Of a DNA stretch of 64,000 nt, positions 49,301 to 57,574 are shown one piece after another. Numbering within the stretch: position 1 is the stretch's first letter; the number at the start of each line of letters is the position of its first letter. Both the position numbers and the translations under genes were made by a program. Origin of the DNA: Planococcus citri (taxonomy: Eukaryota; Arthropoda; Insecta; Hemiptera; Pseudococcidae); NCBI RefSeq assembly GCF_950023065.1, contig NC_088677.1:64195469-64259468 (forward strand). Reading direction: 5' to 3'. The notes beneath the pieces were generated by a model that saw only the letters and a program-made list of their open reading frames with translations, searched no databases and was not told where the DNA came from.

Positions 49301-52300
49301 TAAAAAGAGTTGTACTCAATACAGAGCCTTGTGGAACACCATTTTGAATTTCATATACTTGTGATAAGGTATTATTTATTCTAACTTGAAATTTACGATC
49401 AGAAAGAAAATTTGAAATTATGTTTTCCAAAATCGTTATGTAGATGGAAATGTCGATGGTCGACAAAATTTGTCTAAAAAAAGTACAGGAAGAAAAATAG
49501 AAATTTAAAAATACAGTTCATTCAATTTCACTTTTTAAAAAAGTGTTTTTTTTAATAGAAAATTGAAGTTGAAATAAACTTTTAAACGATTTTTTGTTTT
49601 TTGTTTTGTTTTTTAAAATTAGTTTTAAATGTGTTTTTTTTCAACTCTAATTTTCTAAAAAAACACACGATGTTTTAAACATGGGGTTCAAAGACAACAC
49701 TTGGACAACAACACATTATCTCACAAAACTGAAAAAATTTTCAAGTCTGAAAACAAAAAGAGCATGTATATAATTTTAATACCTTTTAATGTACCTGTTG
49801 TGATGGTCGAGTGATTAGGAACTCAGAAAAAAAATATCCACTTACTCAGTTTTTTTTCTCTAAAAAATTTTTATAATTCGATAGAGATTTCTAGGATTAG
49901 GTACTCCTTTTTAAAATGAGATAACAGAGATTTGGCCACTATTTACCATATTTTTAAGCAAATTTGGCCACTGTTAGGCTCGAAAAATTGGCATCAATGT
50001 CGCTATTATGTCGAGGCGAGCAAGATAAATGGGAGACGATAATCAGTTTTGACATCAACTTCTCACTCATCTTGTACTGACATTGGTGTCAATTTGTGCT
50101 GGGTCATTCCATGTCAATTCGACCAACGTTTTTGAGTCATGTCTTTCGATTTCGCTCAAATTTTTTTTACAATATCTACCCACCCAGTAAGTAAGAAACT
50201 CGCCATCAGTTTGGTTCCCATCCCCCTCGGGGGGCGGGTGAGGAGGCTTACTTTATTTTCACATTGTCTCGAGTTAAGGTAGAGTGTGACACTTTGAGAG
50301 GGCGCTGTGAAAAGACTATTACACGGATGAAGCTGAAATTTGTACCACTTATACTTCAGGGGGTTCTCTATCGATGGTAAAATTTTGGTACAATTTGGTC
50401 CAAAAATCGTGGAGAAAAATTGCAATTTTAAAATTTGAAAATCGACTTTGGGGTAAATGCAAAAGTAGGCGATATTTTTTTATTTTTTTGAATTTTCAAC
50501 ATGCTCACTGTGTAGTGTGTTCTACGTGTCATTTGCTAACTTTTGATGTATTTGTGGTTTTGATTTGGTAAAAAATTCGATAACTTTTCCGCTTCCCAAA
50601 AAAATTTTTAGGGGAGTGAAAAAATGTTGAAAAATTATTTTTTTAAAACTCGCTAAAATGAACAAAAAATCAACTATTGATCATTTCTGATGTTTTTTAT
50701 GTAAAAAACTCGTCATAGAAATACATTTTTCGTCAAATATAGCCTATTAGTAAAACATTGAAAAGGAGCAACAATTTTAAAATTCAGTAAAACTGTTAAT
50801 CACTTCTCTGACGTGTAACTCATTATGTGACCGTGGAAGTTTATTTTTTTTTGTAATTTCGAACCATTTTCAAGTTATTTAGGGCAAAAAATTTATGTGG
50901 TAACTGCAAAAATGAAATAAAAAATCGTTTTTGCAATTACCCCAAGTCGATTTTTTCTGGGGTAGTTGCAAAAACGCAATTTACGGCCAAAATAAAAAAA
51001 AATTCAAATTGCGATATCTTACCTTAAACTTACGTAAATCCTTCATGACCCTAAATCGTGAAAATTCCAGATAGATCGACAGTTTTTTCATGTCGGTAAA
51101 CGTTGTTACTTCGACATGCCCTAGTTGGCACAACCAGAAAATTGACATTTTTTTGCACGAGGTCACAATTTTGAAATTACCCCATTTTTGCAACTACCCC
51201 ACTCCACCTTACTCAACTTCAGCAGCGAATTCCTCCAAAACTATGATGTTTTGATCAAAACTAGTTTCACAGTTCGAAAGGATAATAAATTTTGAACTTT
51301 TTAAGCATTTTGAAATTTTCAAAATTCGAAAGTTGAGCTTTCAAATTGAAAGTTCAAATTTAAAAATGGCACTGTAAGTGGGAGCTACCATTTAAAATTC
51401 TGAAAAAATTTCCATAGATGTACCTTTTGATGCTTTTTCGAAATATTTAAGTTTCGAGATGGGATCTTTTGATGGAGGGGGAGCACCCCCACCCCCCATT
51501 TTGGGGCAAAACTTCCGAAAAAAATCTGGGGCATGTGATATATCGAACTGTATGTTTTTGGTGACGCTGAACACGAATATGACGTTAGATTTTTGATTGG
51601 ACCCCATCCACGGCCCTCAGCACCTCCCCAAATGGGGTAAAAGTTCAAAATAGGGTTTTTTTCGTGCGACACATCAAATAGTATGTTTTTGGTGACGCTG
51701 AATACGAATATGGCGTCAGATTTTTGATTGGACCCATCCACGGCCCCCAGCACCTCTTTAATGGGGGTAACCTAACAAAAAATGGTTTCAATCGTGTGAC
51801 ACATGAAATAGTATGTTTTCGATATCGCTGAACACGAATATATCCGTAGTTTTTCAAATTGACCTCACCCATGGCTCCCAGAACCTCCACCAATTGGTAA
51901 AAGTGCAAAAAATTTGTTGGAGGCCGTAGATGGGGTACAACCAAAAATAAGTTGAATAAAATTGAGTTCTGGTACACCACCATTCATCAAAAATTATCTA
52001 CATACTGCAGAAAAAAACTTGAAATCTCAAAAAAAAAAACCGAATTAAACCACCCAGATCATCCTCGAAAAACTTCATTTGAAATCACGAAGAAAATTCA
52101 AACTGAATTTAAAAAATGAAATTCTAAATCACGACATGGCAGAAAATTTGATTTAGAAATCACAAAGCAGAAATCATCAAAAATTATTCGTAAGTTGATA
52201 TCGGCATATTTTATGACGTTTTTTCCTGTTGTTTTTGTTTTTTGAAATTTTGAAATTTCGACGAATTTTCAAAATATTGCGGAAGTCTTCAAAACGGCTT

Positions 52301-55300
52301 CAACTAGGTACCTGAAATCGACTCGGAATGTCAAAAATAGAATATAAATTGAATTGATTTTTTTTGTACATTAAACGCTGAAAAAGCAGTGAAGTTGATT
52401 TGGACAGTTTTTATGGCCTTTTTTTTTTGGAAAACTGGAATTTCCAAAACTATCCGAAGGTTCCAAAACGACTTGAAACCATCTCCTGAATTTCGATTTT
52501 CCAATTTCATTTGGTAAAATTTTGTCGAAATTTCAAGTATCAAAAATTTGCTGAAGGCTCCAGAACTGCTCAAAATGGCTCGAAACTTATCTCAGTCGAT
52601 TTAGCGGATTGAAAATAGGTTATATCCCAAATTTGAGTTTTTTTTTGTAAATTTCGTGACATTTTGACTTTTTTTCATTTTTCCCCAAAGATTTTTAAAA
52701 AATTCGCCGAAAATCTAAAAAAACACATTTCCATCCAGAACCATTTGTATGTAGTATTAAAAATGATCAAACCTCGATACATCAATAAAACTCTAGAAAC
52801 AGTTTACATCACTGAGAAAAACGATAGGGTTGTAATTTTGGAATTAAGCCAATGCATACTTACCACCAATAGAGATTGCACGATGAGAAAAAGGGATACG
52901 TAGGTATAAACCTATCGCAGGAATGATTAACGCGGTAGCTTCTAAACAATCGTGTAAAACAATGAAATATGCAAAGTAACGCCTTTGATAAATTATACCT
53001 ACCTAGCATTCTAAAAGAATCGACGCTTTCGAGCAAAAAAGCTACGTCATAAGATACCTTTACGATACGTAAACCTACTTTATATATCTACGTAATACAT
53101 AGTACATTTTCGACATTTTGTATTCAGCTTTGCGTGGGTTCCCTCTAAGATACATAGACGACGAGTATCTCTACTCTACCTTAGATATGCGTGAGAGCTG
53201 ATAAATTCAACGCGAAGCTTGTGTGTGATTTTTACACATTCACGTTGAGTTGAGAAGAGATGAAAATACATTATCGGTAGACGCGTGTTTGAAATAAGGA
53301 GGCAAAGGATTAAATTAATAATTCATATATGGTACATTAAAGAAAACACATTTTGATGATAGAGATTTGTTGAATAAACATGGCGTACGTATATGTTTTT
53401 GTTACAGGAATTGATATCCGGATTAAGCAATTCATTAAGCGCTTTATCTCTTTCACCTAGATCTGAGCTCGGTTTCCAAGTAAGTTAACGAGAGAGTAGA
53501 GCTCTTTCTCTCTCTCTCGTGTACTTATAGACTTACGCCTCCGCTTTATCTTTATCTGACTATAACGTGCAATTTATTTAAAATTCCACTCGCAGGAGAG
53601 CAGAAGTCCTAGGATATCGCCCAGCACATCTCCGCATTTTTTTCGCCGCAAGAATCCTCCAGTAGCTCAAAGGAATAAGTGAGTTGAGTTTATTATCTAA
53701 GTATAGGCATCTTCTATATAGGCTTATTACGGCAGACGACATTATAAGTTTTATACGAATATCTGCGCGTGAATTTGCTCATCGTGTAGTTGATTAAATT
53801 AAATTTTAATTTGATAACAGCGTTCGAAATCAATTAACAGTTCCATTAGAAGACGCTCCGCCGATTCCATTGAGTGAAGATGCGGTGTCGAGGATATCGC
53901 ATGGTATGGTATTCGTATTATACGTAGAGATTACTTCCTGCTTTTGCTTTGTTCTGTTCCTTACTACGAGTTACGACGATGACGTATATTAGCTTATAGC
54001 GTGTAATTTAGATACTATCTGTATACTAATTCAATTAACTGATAAAACCTATCTACCTATTTTATGTGTATTATAATATGAATTACAGATCAGAAATGCG
54101 CCGATGAGCAAAGTACTTTAGATCGACATCAATCGTGCCCGTCTGTCCATTCCCCTTTTATTAATTCTTTATCTAAAGCTCACACTTTACCGCAACTTTC
54201 GCCTCCGGCGCAACCCACCAATGATATTATTCCGCCGTCTTACGATCAATTGAGATTTACGACTGATTACGAAAATGCTTCTATTATTCCAGGTACTTAT
54301 ACTTACCTACATTTAATTAATTGTTCTTTTTGAAGAACTGATTCTTTTCGGTGAATATCCGAATTTACAAAATAATGGATATAACAATAGGACAGCCATT
54401 GTTGAAAGTGTATCTGAGTTTCTGATTCATAAGACTACGATCTTTCTAAGAAGGAAGAAACCGAATCTTCGATTTAAAAATTTGTTTCAACATGAGTTCT
54501 CAGAACAACGTTCAGGTGAAAGGCACCTTAAAATACTTAACAGTGCTGCTTATCCTGCTGCTAATAGTCTTGGAAGTCTTTGCTTTTTTACCAAAGAATT
54601 CAGAAAGTCCTAATTTTTGTATTAATTGCCAAAAAAAAGCTATATTGGTGAGTACCTAGACCTACCTATTTTCCATTCTTAATTGCTTGTCATGAATGCA
54701 GAAAAATTTTTGTTTTGTTCCAAATTTGATAAAATTATCTAGAGGTCTTTTTTTGATGTGCTTAAAAAACTGTCAGAACAGTCCTCTTTTTTTTTCTTTT
54801 TTTTTTTTTTGCCAAAGTGATCCACAAGTTCTACTTTTTTTTACCTGGATTCACGAAAGTTCACTTTTGGCTAAATTGTCAGTTTCTAAAATTACTTATT
54901 AGAAAACTCAAGTTCTTTTCAGAATTGCCAACATGCCCTTTTTCTGTCAAAATTAAACAAGTACCTAGATTCCAGAAGTTTTAATTTCGTTTTTTTTTTT
55001 TGCCAGAATGACCAAATTATTTAGAAGTTCCACTTTTTTGTAGAATTGACAAAAAGTTCTACTCTTTTAAAAATTTTCTACAAGTAAATATCTTCCTACT
55101 AATTATTTTCCAAAATTGTTGAGAAAGTCTTCCTTTTTCACCAAAACAAAATAAATATGAAATGATCATAATTTTTCTCATAAATGACGAAGAAGTCCCG
55201 ATTTTTTGCTTTAAATAACCATCAAAAGTCCTATTTTTTTGTTGTTGTTAAATTCAAAGTTTTCAGAAACTCTTGTTTTTATTTTTTGCTTAAGTACATT

Positions 55301-57574
55301 GCCAAAAAATCTAAGTTAATTATTGCCAAACCCAAAATTGCCAACAAAAAGTTGTGTTTTTTATTCATAATTGCCAAACACTTCACGTTGTTTTGCGTCC
55401 AAATTTTTCTCATAATTGCCAAAAAAGGTCCTGATTTTTTTTACCATAAATTCTTCAAAAGTCTTGTTTTTAGTCAAACATAAATTTTTAGGAAACTTCT
55501 GTTTTTTTTTCATTCCCAAAAAAATCTATTTTATTGCCAAAGTACCCAAATAAGTATGGATATTTGTTTTTTTTTAAACCGAAATTTCCAAACAAAAAAC
55601 ATCCTATTTTTTGCCAAAAATATCAAGAACTACCTGCTATTTTTTTGTCAGTCTGATAAAAGCCCTGTTTTTTAAAAAAATTATCAAGAACTATTTTTTT
55701 ACTGAAATTGTGATAAAAATTCTTGTTTTTTTCCAAATGCAATAATCGTACAAAAACCTGATAAAAAGTAGTGTTTTGCCAAAGTTTTCTCAGAAGTCAT
55801 AATATTATTATGTTTTGCCAAAATTGTCAAAAAGAATAATTGCTTTTCTACCAAAATTGTCAAAAACTCTCGTTTTTTCCACAAATTGCAAAAAAATTCC
55901 CATTTTATTTGCCTAGAGAAGTCCTATTTTTTGCTACTTAGTAAAGTTGTCAGAAAGGACTATTTTTTTTTTTTTACCAAGATTGTAAGTTTTGTTTTTG
56001 CTTAAATCGTCAAAAAAAGTCCTGTTTTTTACACAAATTGCAAAAAAGTCCCACTCTTTATCAAAATTGCTTCAAAAGTTTTTTTTTTTGGCCAATGTTT
56101 TATCACTTGTCACTCAGAATTTAGAAATGATTGTTCGTTAAGAACTCTTGTTTTTTGCCCAAATTGCCAAAAAAGACCAATTTCTTGCCAAAATTTATCT
56201 TTTTGCTGGAATCGCCAAGAATTTTTTTTTGTCAAAGCCAAAATATGCAGGCTCAAAAGTTCATTTTATGCCCATTTGTCAAAAATAGCTGCTTTTTGGC
56301 AAAATTATCAAAAAGTGCTGTTTTTGCACAAACTGCTAAAAAAGTCCAGTTATTTGCGAAAATTGTCAAAAAAATCAAATTTTTTTCTCAGATTGCTAAA
56401 AAATACAATGTTTTGCAAAAATTCATCTTGTTATCGGAATTGCCAAGAAAATTTTTTTGACCAAAATACGCAAGAACTACTGCCTCGAAAGTTGATTTTT
56501 TTGCTCATTGTCAAAACTCAAAACAAACTGTTTTTTGCCAAAATTGTCAAAAAGTAGGTACTGTTTCGGCTCAAACAGCCTAACTGCAAAAAAAGTTCAG
56601 TTATTTGCGAAAATTGCTAAAAAATCAAATTTTCTGTTGAAATTATAAAGAAGTAATTCTGCTAAAATCGCCAAAAAATTCAACATTCTAACAAAAAATG
56701 CTTACGTACTTTTTCGCCAAAATTTCAAGTCGACTTTTTTCAAATTATTTTTTTTTAAATTGAGAAATAAGAAAATTTTATAATATTTAAATTAACCTAG
56801 GTATCTATTCCCAAATTGAAATATTTAAAACAGAAAAATAACCCTTTTTTGTTTTGAATTTTTGATTCTTTTCGCTTACATAAACTTGAACAGTACCTAA
56901 GTCTAATTTTAAGTACCTAGGAGGATCTATGACAGTTGCAAGGTAATCTGACCTGACTATGGCCGTTTTTTTTTTTGAGAAGAGAAGAGGATTTGGGGCA
57001 TAATATTAAGAGCACTCTATTCAGCATAGGATCATCAACAAAAAATTTATCATCGCTTTTCCCAATATTCAATATCAAGCTAGTTTTGGAACTTCTAACT
57101 GACTCACTCAATGTGGTTTTTGCTTTGGAGATTCCATTACGTTTTTGGAAGACTATTAGTAGTTTTTTAAATTTTGCATCAAAGATTCGGATACACTTCT
57201 TAACAGGTGCATTTCAATTTATATTTTTCTTGACGATTGGTACATTCGAATGCACAGCCATTATTATAAAGTGAATAAATTTCGCATCTTTTCACAAACC
57301 AATGTTTTGTATTTTTTTTCCTCAGAATGCGTCGAAACCAGAGTAATATCAGCTAAACGTAATCCGTACATTTCAAATGCAAAACAAAATCTAGTCAGAT
57401 CATCGTTGCAAGATTCTAGGTAGGTAAAGGTATACTCGTAGTAAAACACCGAATCCAGAGTAAATAAAAATACACGTTCTATTGAAATAGCATTGATATG
57501 TAGGTCATTTAACAAAAACATCTTGTTATAGGTTACGCAGCGGAAATTATAATCAAAACTTCGGATACAATTGA
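16935..57574 (+). CDS. Cbl: Cbl-family RING E3 ubiquitin ligase, 3' part of gene (10 exons)
   Basis: Joined exons: 16935-17066, 22236-22373, 29252-29471, 34882-35031, 53408-53479, 53596-53678, 53821-53903, 54089-54292, 57326-57419, 57532-57574. All boundaries are GT-AG, the phases agree throughout, and the join gives 405 residues plus one partial codon and a TGA stop. Cbl proteins bind phosphotyrosine on activated receptor and cytoplasmic tyrosine kinases through the TKB domain and ubiquitinate them through the RING. Visible in order: end of the EF-hand/start of the SH2 (LFQPWSTLLRNW, HPGYVAFLTYDEVKARLQ), SH2 core (YVFRLSCTRLGQWAIGY), linker helix ([16 protein letters not shown]), RING (CKIC, CGH, CVPC, CPFC), DPFDPR, then a poorly conserved tail. 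The 4-helix bundle and most of the EF-hand are missing and no exon for them was recognised in 1-16934, so the 5' end probably lies outside the window. The family assignment is near certain. The tail exons rest on open frame, splice sites and matching phase only. Confidence 0.93.
17067..22235 (+). other. Cbl intron (5.2 kb)
   Basis: Contains element A (17515-19083), AT-rich sequence at 19084-19440 and CTCCAG-type repeat words at 21120-21780. No exon seen. Confidence 0.7.
17515..19083. mobile_element. CAGGGTGTCTA element A
   Basis: The ends CAGGGAGTCTAAC (17515-17527) and GTTAGACACCCTG (19071-19083) are inverted with one mismatch. GGTCCTTC/GTCCTTCTTTTT words cluster inside both ends in the same orientation (17530-17640 and 19021-19055). 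The interior has gctttcgccctcgcttcgct near 17724, tctgaccgaagttgaa near 17777 and tgactcctcaaatcaa near 17808, matching element B. It also holds a short duplicated hairpin, gtggaaagtagtacttttca, twice at about 18340-18388. No coding capacity for a transposase was seen. It lies in the intron between the first two visible Cbl exons. Confidence 0.6.
22236..22373 (+). CDS. Cbl: Cbl exon b: SH2 core of the TKB domain
   Basis: The acceptor is gcgtttcag and the donor gtaagta. The translation YVFRLSCTRLGQWAIGYV, then TAEGDILQTIPQNKSL, is the Cbl variant SH2 fold. The Arg of FRLS that contacts phosphotyrosine (Arg294 in human c-Cbl numbering) and the Gly of AIGY (Gly306, site of the classical loss-of-function change) are both present, so substrate binding is probably intact. 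The exon ends in phase 2 (TT) and joins T of the next exon to make Phe. Confidence 0.95.
25590..25665. repeat. CTCCAG-type dispersed repeat, copy 1
   Basis: tgtagcctccagcggatttt and cagtttctccag closely match tggagcctccagcagatttt and ctgtttctccag at 28811. Weaker relatives with gctccaga and gcttgaaacggctt words occur at 21120-21780, 24180-24420 and 52250-52620. Confidence 0.5.
26655..26750. repeat. Solo end of the 43804-44057 repeat family
   Basis: The words acacggattttgacagattt and tcgagaatctggattttgg match the left end at 43819-43857 almost exactly. The similarity continues a short way into the element (aaatcttt, then the gattccattc/gattacattt region). No matching right end was seen nearby. 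Confidence 0.55.
27430..27990 (-). repeat. Degenerate short-period repeat block
   Basis: Loosely tandem units of about 30-45 bp built on gacaattttgccaaaaattg and tggcaaaaattaaaccctttt. Read on the - strand it has the same words (caaaattgtc, ttttgcc) as the block at 54560-56740. The frames in it (79 and 60 codons) are repeat translations. Confidence 0.5.
28800..28870. repeat. CTCCAG-type dispersed repeat, copy 2
   Basis: Partner of 25590-25665, including the following aaaaaa(t/c)(g/a)ctgtaa segment. Confidence 0.5.
29252..29471 (+). CDS. Cbl: Cbl exon c: end of SH2, linker helix and first half of the RING
   Basis: The acceptor is ttgttatag and the donor gtgtgt. The exon encodes the end of SH2 (YLYPDGRNSNPDLTW) and the linker helix [20 protein letters not shown]. 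The two linker tyrosines match Tyr368 and Tyr371 of c-Cbl, whose phosphorylation releases autoinhibition. It then gives the first RING ligands: CKIC, the C-G-H of EPCGHLLC, and CVPC. The tryptophan in LNSWQ corresponds to the E2-contacting Trp408. The exon ends in phase 0 inside the RING, so the RING is split by a 5.4-kb intron. Confidence 0.96.
31385..32700 (-). pseudogene. Decayed, 5'-truncated LINE: reverse transcriptase and C-terminal region
   Basis: Non-LTR retrotransposon fragment in pieces of frame. Reading on the - strand: RT start (PPEQAGFVPGRGTREQI), motif A CFID-stop-EKAFDNV (in-frame TAA at about 32469-32471), GVRQGCILISPIMFN (motif B), a decayed motif C (ADETTILAEN, where ADDT is expected), a frameshift, then ALETWTVKKTDQSRIDAFEM, RRMLRISW, RYFGHIMRQ and EGKRSRGRSPTRYTD to the end near 31424. 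The last blocks match the C-termini of widely annotated insect endonuclease-reverse transcriptase LINEs. The endonuclease domain is absent. A GAAGAAGAAGAT run near 31385 may be its 3' tail. The nonsense codon, active-site change and frameshift make it inactive. It sits inside a larger repeat element (30945-33713) in the big Cbl intron. Confidence 0.85.
33075..33235. repeat. Dispersed repeat (gattatgttgatc ... aatcagcgaatagctga), copy 1
   Basis: gagattatgttgatcgtgcc near 33099 and aaaactctcttgtaatcagc near 33193 are matched in the same order and spacing near 37210 and 37270. Copies of the second half alone are at 43681-43725 and 45426-45472. It lies within element B. Confidence 0.6.
34882..35031 (+). 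CDS. Cbl: Cbl exon d: second half of the RING; possible alternative terminal exon
   Basis: The acceptor is tgttttcag. The exon supplies the last zinc ligands (GCPFC), the conserved segment AEIKGTEQIVVDPFDPR and an acidic end (DIDDEFDDE). The donor gtatcc is a weak match to consensus. If it is not used, translation adds only Val-Ser and stops at TAA 35038-35040, and an AATAAA lies at 35522-35527. This could make a short Cbl, comparable to the short isoform known in Drosophila. If the donor is used, phase 0 joins to the exon at 53408 across 18.4 kb. Confidence 0.93.
35032..35527 (+). promoter_or_regulatory. Cbl: Candidate alternative 3' end for a short Cbl transcript
   Basis: Reading through the weak donor at 35032 (gtatcc) gives two extra residues, a TAA at 35038-35040 and about 480 bp of untranslated sequence with long T runs (about 35307-35334), then AATAAA at 35522-35527. 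The layout is what an intronic polyadenylation isoform needs. AATAAA is common by chance in AT-rich DNA, so use of this site is inference. Confidence 0.4.
37195..37312. repeat. Dispersed repeat (gattatgttgatc ... aatcagcgaatagctga), copy 2
   Basis: gaattgatggtcaatgtctg at 37195 and aaaaactctcttgcaatcag at 37269 match copy 1 closely, so the two intron sites share an ancestral element. Related words (ccaatcag(c/t)ga) also occur at 36924-36965, before this copy. Confidence 0.6.
39366..39980. repeat. Large inverted repeat built from tandem 130-bp units
   Basis: Two to three units of about 130 bp carrying acaaattttgtcattatgaa, tttgaaattgaaggggctac and ttgagaaaaacg run in one direction up to about 39673, then in the opposite direction to about 39980. 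The outermost words also match in inverted form (acaagttgcc near 39371 against gcaacttgt near 39948). A 125-codon open frame at 39217-39594 crosses it and translates the repeated unit twice (KNVFLT); it is not taken as a gene. Confidence 0.6.
43681..43725. repeat. Dispersed repeat, second-half copy
   Basis: gcaaaaactctcttgtaatc, then agcgattagctgatggcttg, matches the second half of the copies at 33190 and 37266. Two ccaatcagtgatt words lie upstream (43460, 43490), as they do upstream of the 37195 copy. Confidence 0.55.
43804..44057. mobile_element. MITE-like element with 54-bp terminal inverted repeats
   Basis: The left end (agatgtgttctttttacacg, 43804-43857) and right end (44004-44057, ending gtaaaaagaacacatct) are inverted copies. 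Both include acggattttg and cagatttt(c)gag words. Total 254 bp, no coding content. A single left-end copy occurs at 26655-26750, showing a dispersed family. Confidence 0.65.
45426..45472. repeat. Dispersed repeat, second-half copy
   Basis: caaaaactcttttacaatca followed by gcgaatagctgatagtattg. It is the most diverged of the four copies. Confidence 0.5.
47620..49470 (-). pseudogene. Decayed, 5'-truncated LINE with reverse transcriptase and RNase H remnants
   Basis: Jockey/I-like non-LTR element on the - strand. RT part (49466-48960): GVPQGSVLSTTLFILLID (motif B), LRLFADDMNISL (motif C, catalytic FADD intact), and SFSQSKTHCILFSRK. Thumb part (49045-48437, other frame): TKFLGLIFDCKLKWTPHF, LYRSLIRSKIEYGCPAY, LKVIQNASLRL. 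RNase H remnant (about 48432-48040): CFTDGSKNE, NLEVSAIL, IQSGSLSAL and FVPSHV followed by a stop. The third position, normally SDS, reads SGS, so a catalytic Asp is lost. The end (47974 onward) has RLRIGHTKLTHSYL and a CQFC knuckle, then A-rich sequence on that strand (47620-47645), a probable poly(A) tail. Frame breaks near 49000 and 48040. No endonuclease region was seen, so the insertion is truncated near 49470. Confidence 0.85.
51465..51915 (-). repeat. Tandem repeat, period about 130 bp
   Basis: The word gtatgttttt recurs at 51550, 51681 and (as gtatgttttc) 51811, giving periods of 131 and 130 bp. Each unit also has cgctgaacacgaatat, ttgattggaccc and a ccagcacctc-type segment. A partial unit precedes the first. 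Frames of 71-122 codons on the - strand translate the units (IKNLT, ASPKTY) and are not considered genes. Confidence 0.75.
53408..53479 (+). CDS. Cbl: Cbl exon e: start of the C-terminal tail
   Basis: The acceptor is ttgttacag and the donor a good gtaagt. It has 24 in-frame codons, phase 0 to phase 0, reading ELISGLSNSLSALSLSPRSE then LGFQ. The sequence is Ser/Leu-rich with no named domain. It is assigned to Cbl by strand, phase and closeness to the following tail exons; it could not be recognised by similarity alone. Confidence 0.75.
53596..53678 (+). CDS. Cbl: Cbl exon f: Ser/Pro-rich basic tail segment
   Basis: The acceptor is ctcgcag and the donor gtgagt. The exon reads ESRSPRISPSTSPHFFRRKN then PPVAQRN, and ends in phase 2. 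The Ser-Pro and basic clusters (SPRISPSTSP, FRRKNPP) resemble linker regions of long Cbl isoforms that carry phosphorylation and SH3-binding sites, but no defined SH3 motif can be named with confidence. It lies only 116 bp after the previous exon. Confidence 0.8.
53821..53903 (+). CDS. Cbl: Cbl exon g: proline-containing tail segment
   Basis: The acceptor is tgataacag and the donor gtatgg. The phase-2 join restores Asn, then VRNQLTVPLEDAPPIPLSED and AVSRISH follow, ending in phase 1. APPIPL is the only short proline motif in this exon and is a weak candidate SH3 ligand. The acceptor and codon phase fit both neighbours. Confidence 0.8.
54089..54292 (+). CDS. Cbl: Cbl exon h: tail with PPSY and YENA motifs
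   Basis: The acceptor is aattacag and the donor gtactt. This is the longest tail exon: a Ser/His/Pro-rich stretch (SCPSVHSPFINSLSKAHTLP, QLSPPAQPTND), then IIPPSYDQLRFTTDYENASI. PPSY fits the PPxY pattern bound by WW domains, and DYENA is a plausible tyrosine phosphorylation site; both readings are inference from motif shape. The codon composition is clearly richer in G and C than the flanking introns. It ends in phase 1. Confidence 0.85.
54560..56740 (+). repeat. 2.2-kb degenerate tandem repeat, ttttgccaaaattgtcaaaaa type
   Basis: Dozens of imperfect units of about 30-45 bp, each with a T run, gccaaaattg(t/c)caaaaa and agtcctg(t). It fills most of the intron between Cbl exons h and i. Open frames of 60-109 codons here are artefacts of the repeat (recurring KNSCF/AKIVKK-like words). 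Confidence 0.7.
57326..57419 (+). CDS. Cbl: Cbl exon i: basic tail segment
   Basis: A long pyrimidine tract precedes the acceptor (ctcag) and the donor is gtaggt. The exon reads CVETRVISAKRNPYISNAKQ then NLVRSSLQDSR, in phase with the exons on both sides. No UBA-like sequence is visible. It lies immediately after a 2.2-kb low-complexity repeat block in the preceding intron. Confidence 0.7.
57532..57574 (+). CDS. Cbl: Cbl exon j: terminal exon with TGA stop
   Basis: The acceptor ttgttatag is followed by RLRSGNYNQNFGYN and a TGA at 57572-57574. Overlapping AATAAA signals at 57604-57613 give a likely poly(A) site about 30 bp after the stop. The end is short and lacks the UBA domain that ends vertebrate Cbl and Cbl-b. 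An unseen alternative last exon further on is unlikely, because the convergent GTF3C5 gene starts its 3' end within 0.9 kb. Confidence 0.7.

Larger units (their letters stand above)
35528..53407 (+). other. Main part of the 18.4-kb Cbl intron
   Basis: Repeat-dominated: the dispersed repeat at 37195, ttgccctcgcttcgctcggg-type words at 38655, 38830 and 39066, the inverted repeat 39366-39980, the MITE 43804-44057, a poly(A) run at 46311-46337, the LINE 47620-49470, a gggtcattccatgtcaattc word at 50100 that looks like a repeat end, and the 130-bp tandem repeat at 51465. 40300-41900 is less repetitive but shows no exon with open frames and splice sites. Confidence 0.7.

Noticed and set aside
51385..51983. 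Overlapping - strand frames of 71-122 codons
   Set aside because: They translate the 130-bp tandem repeat in different registers; no domain.
55184..56557. Several + strand frames of 93-109 codons, rich in Lys, Phe and Asn
   Set aside because: Products of the degenerate repeat array.
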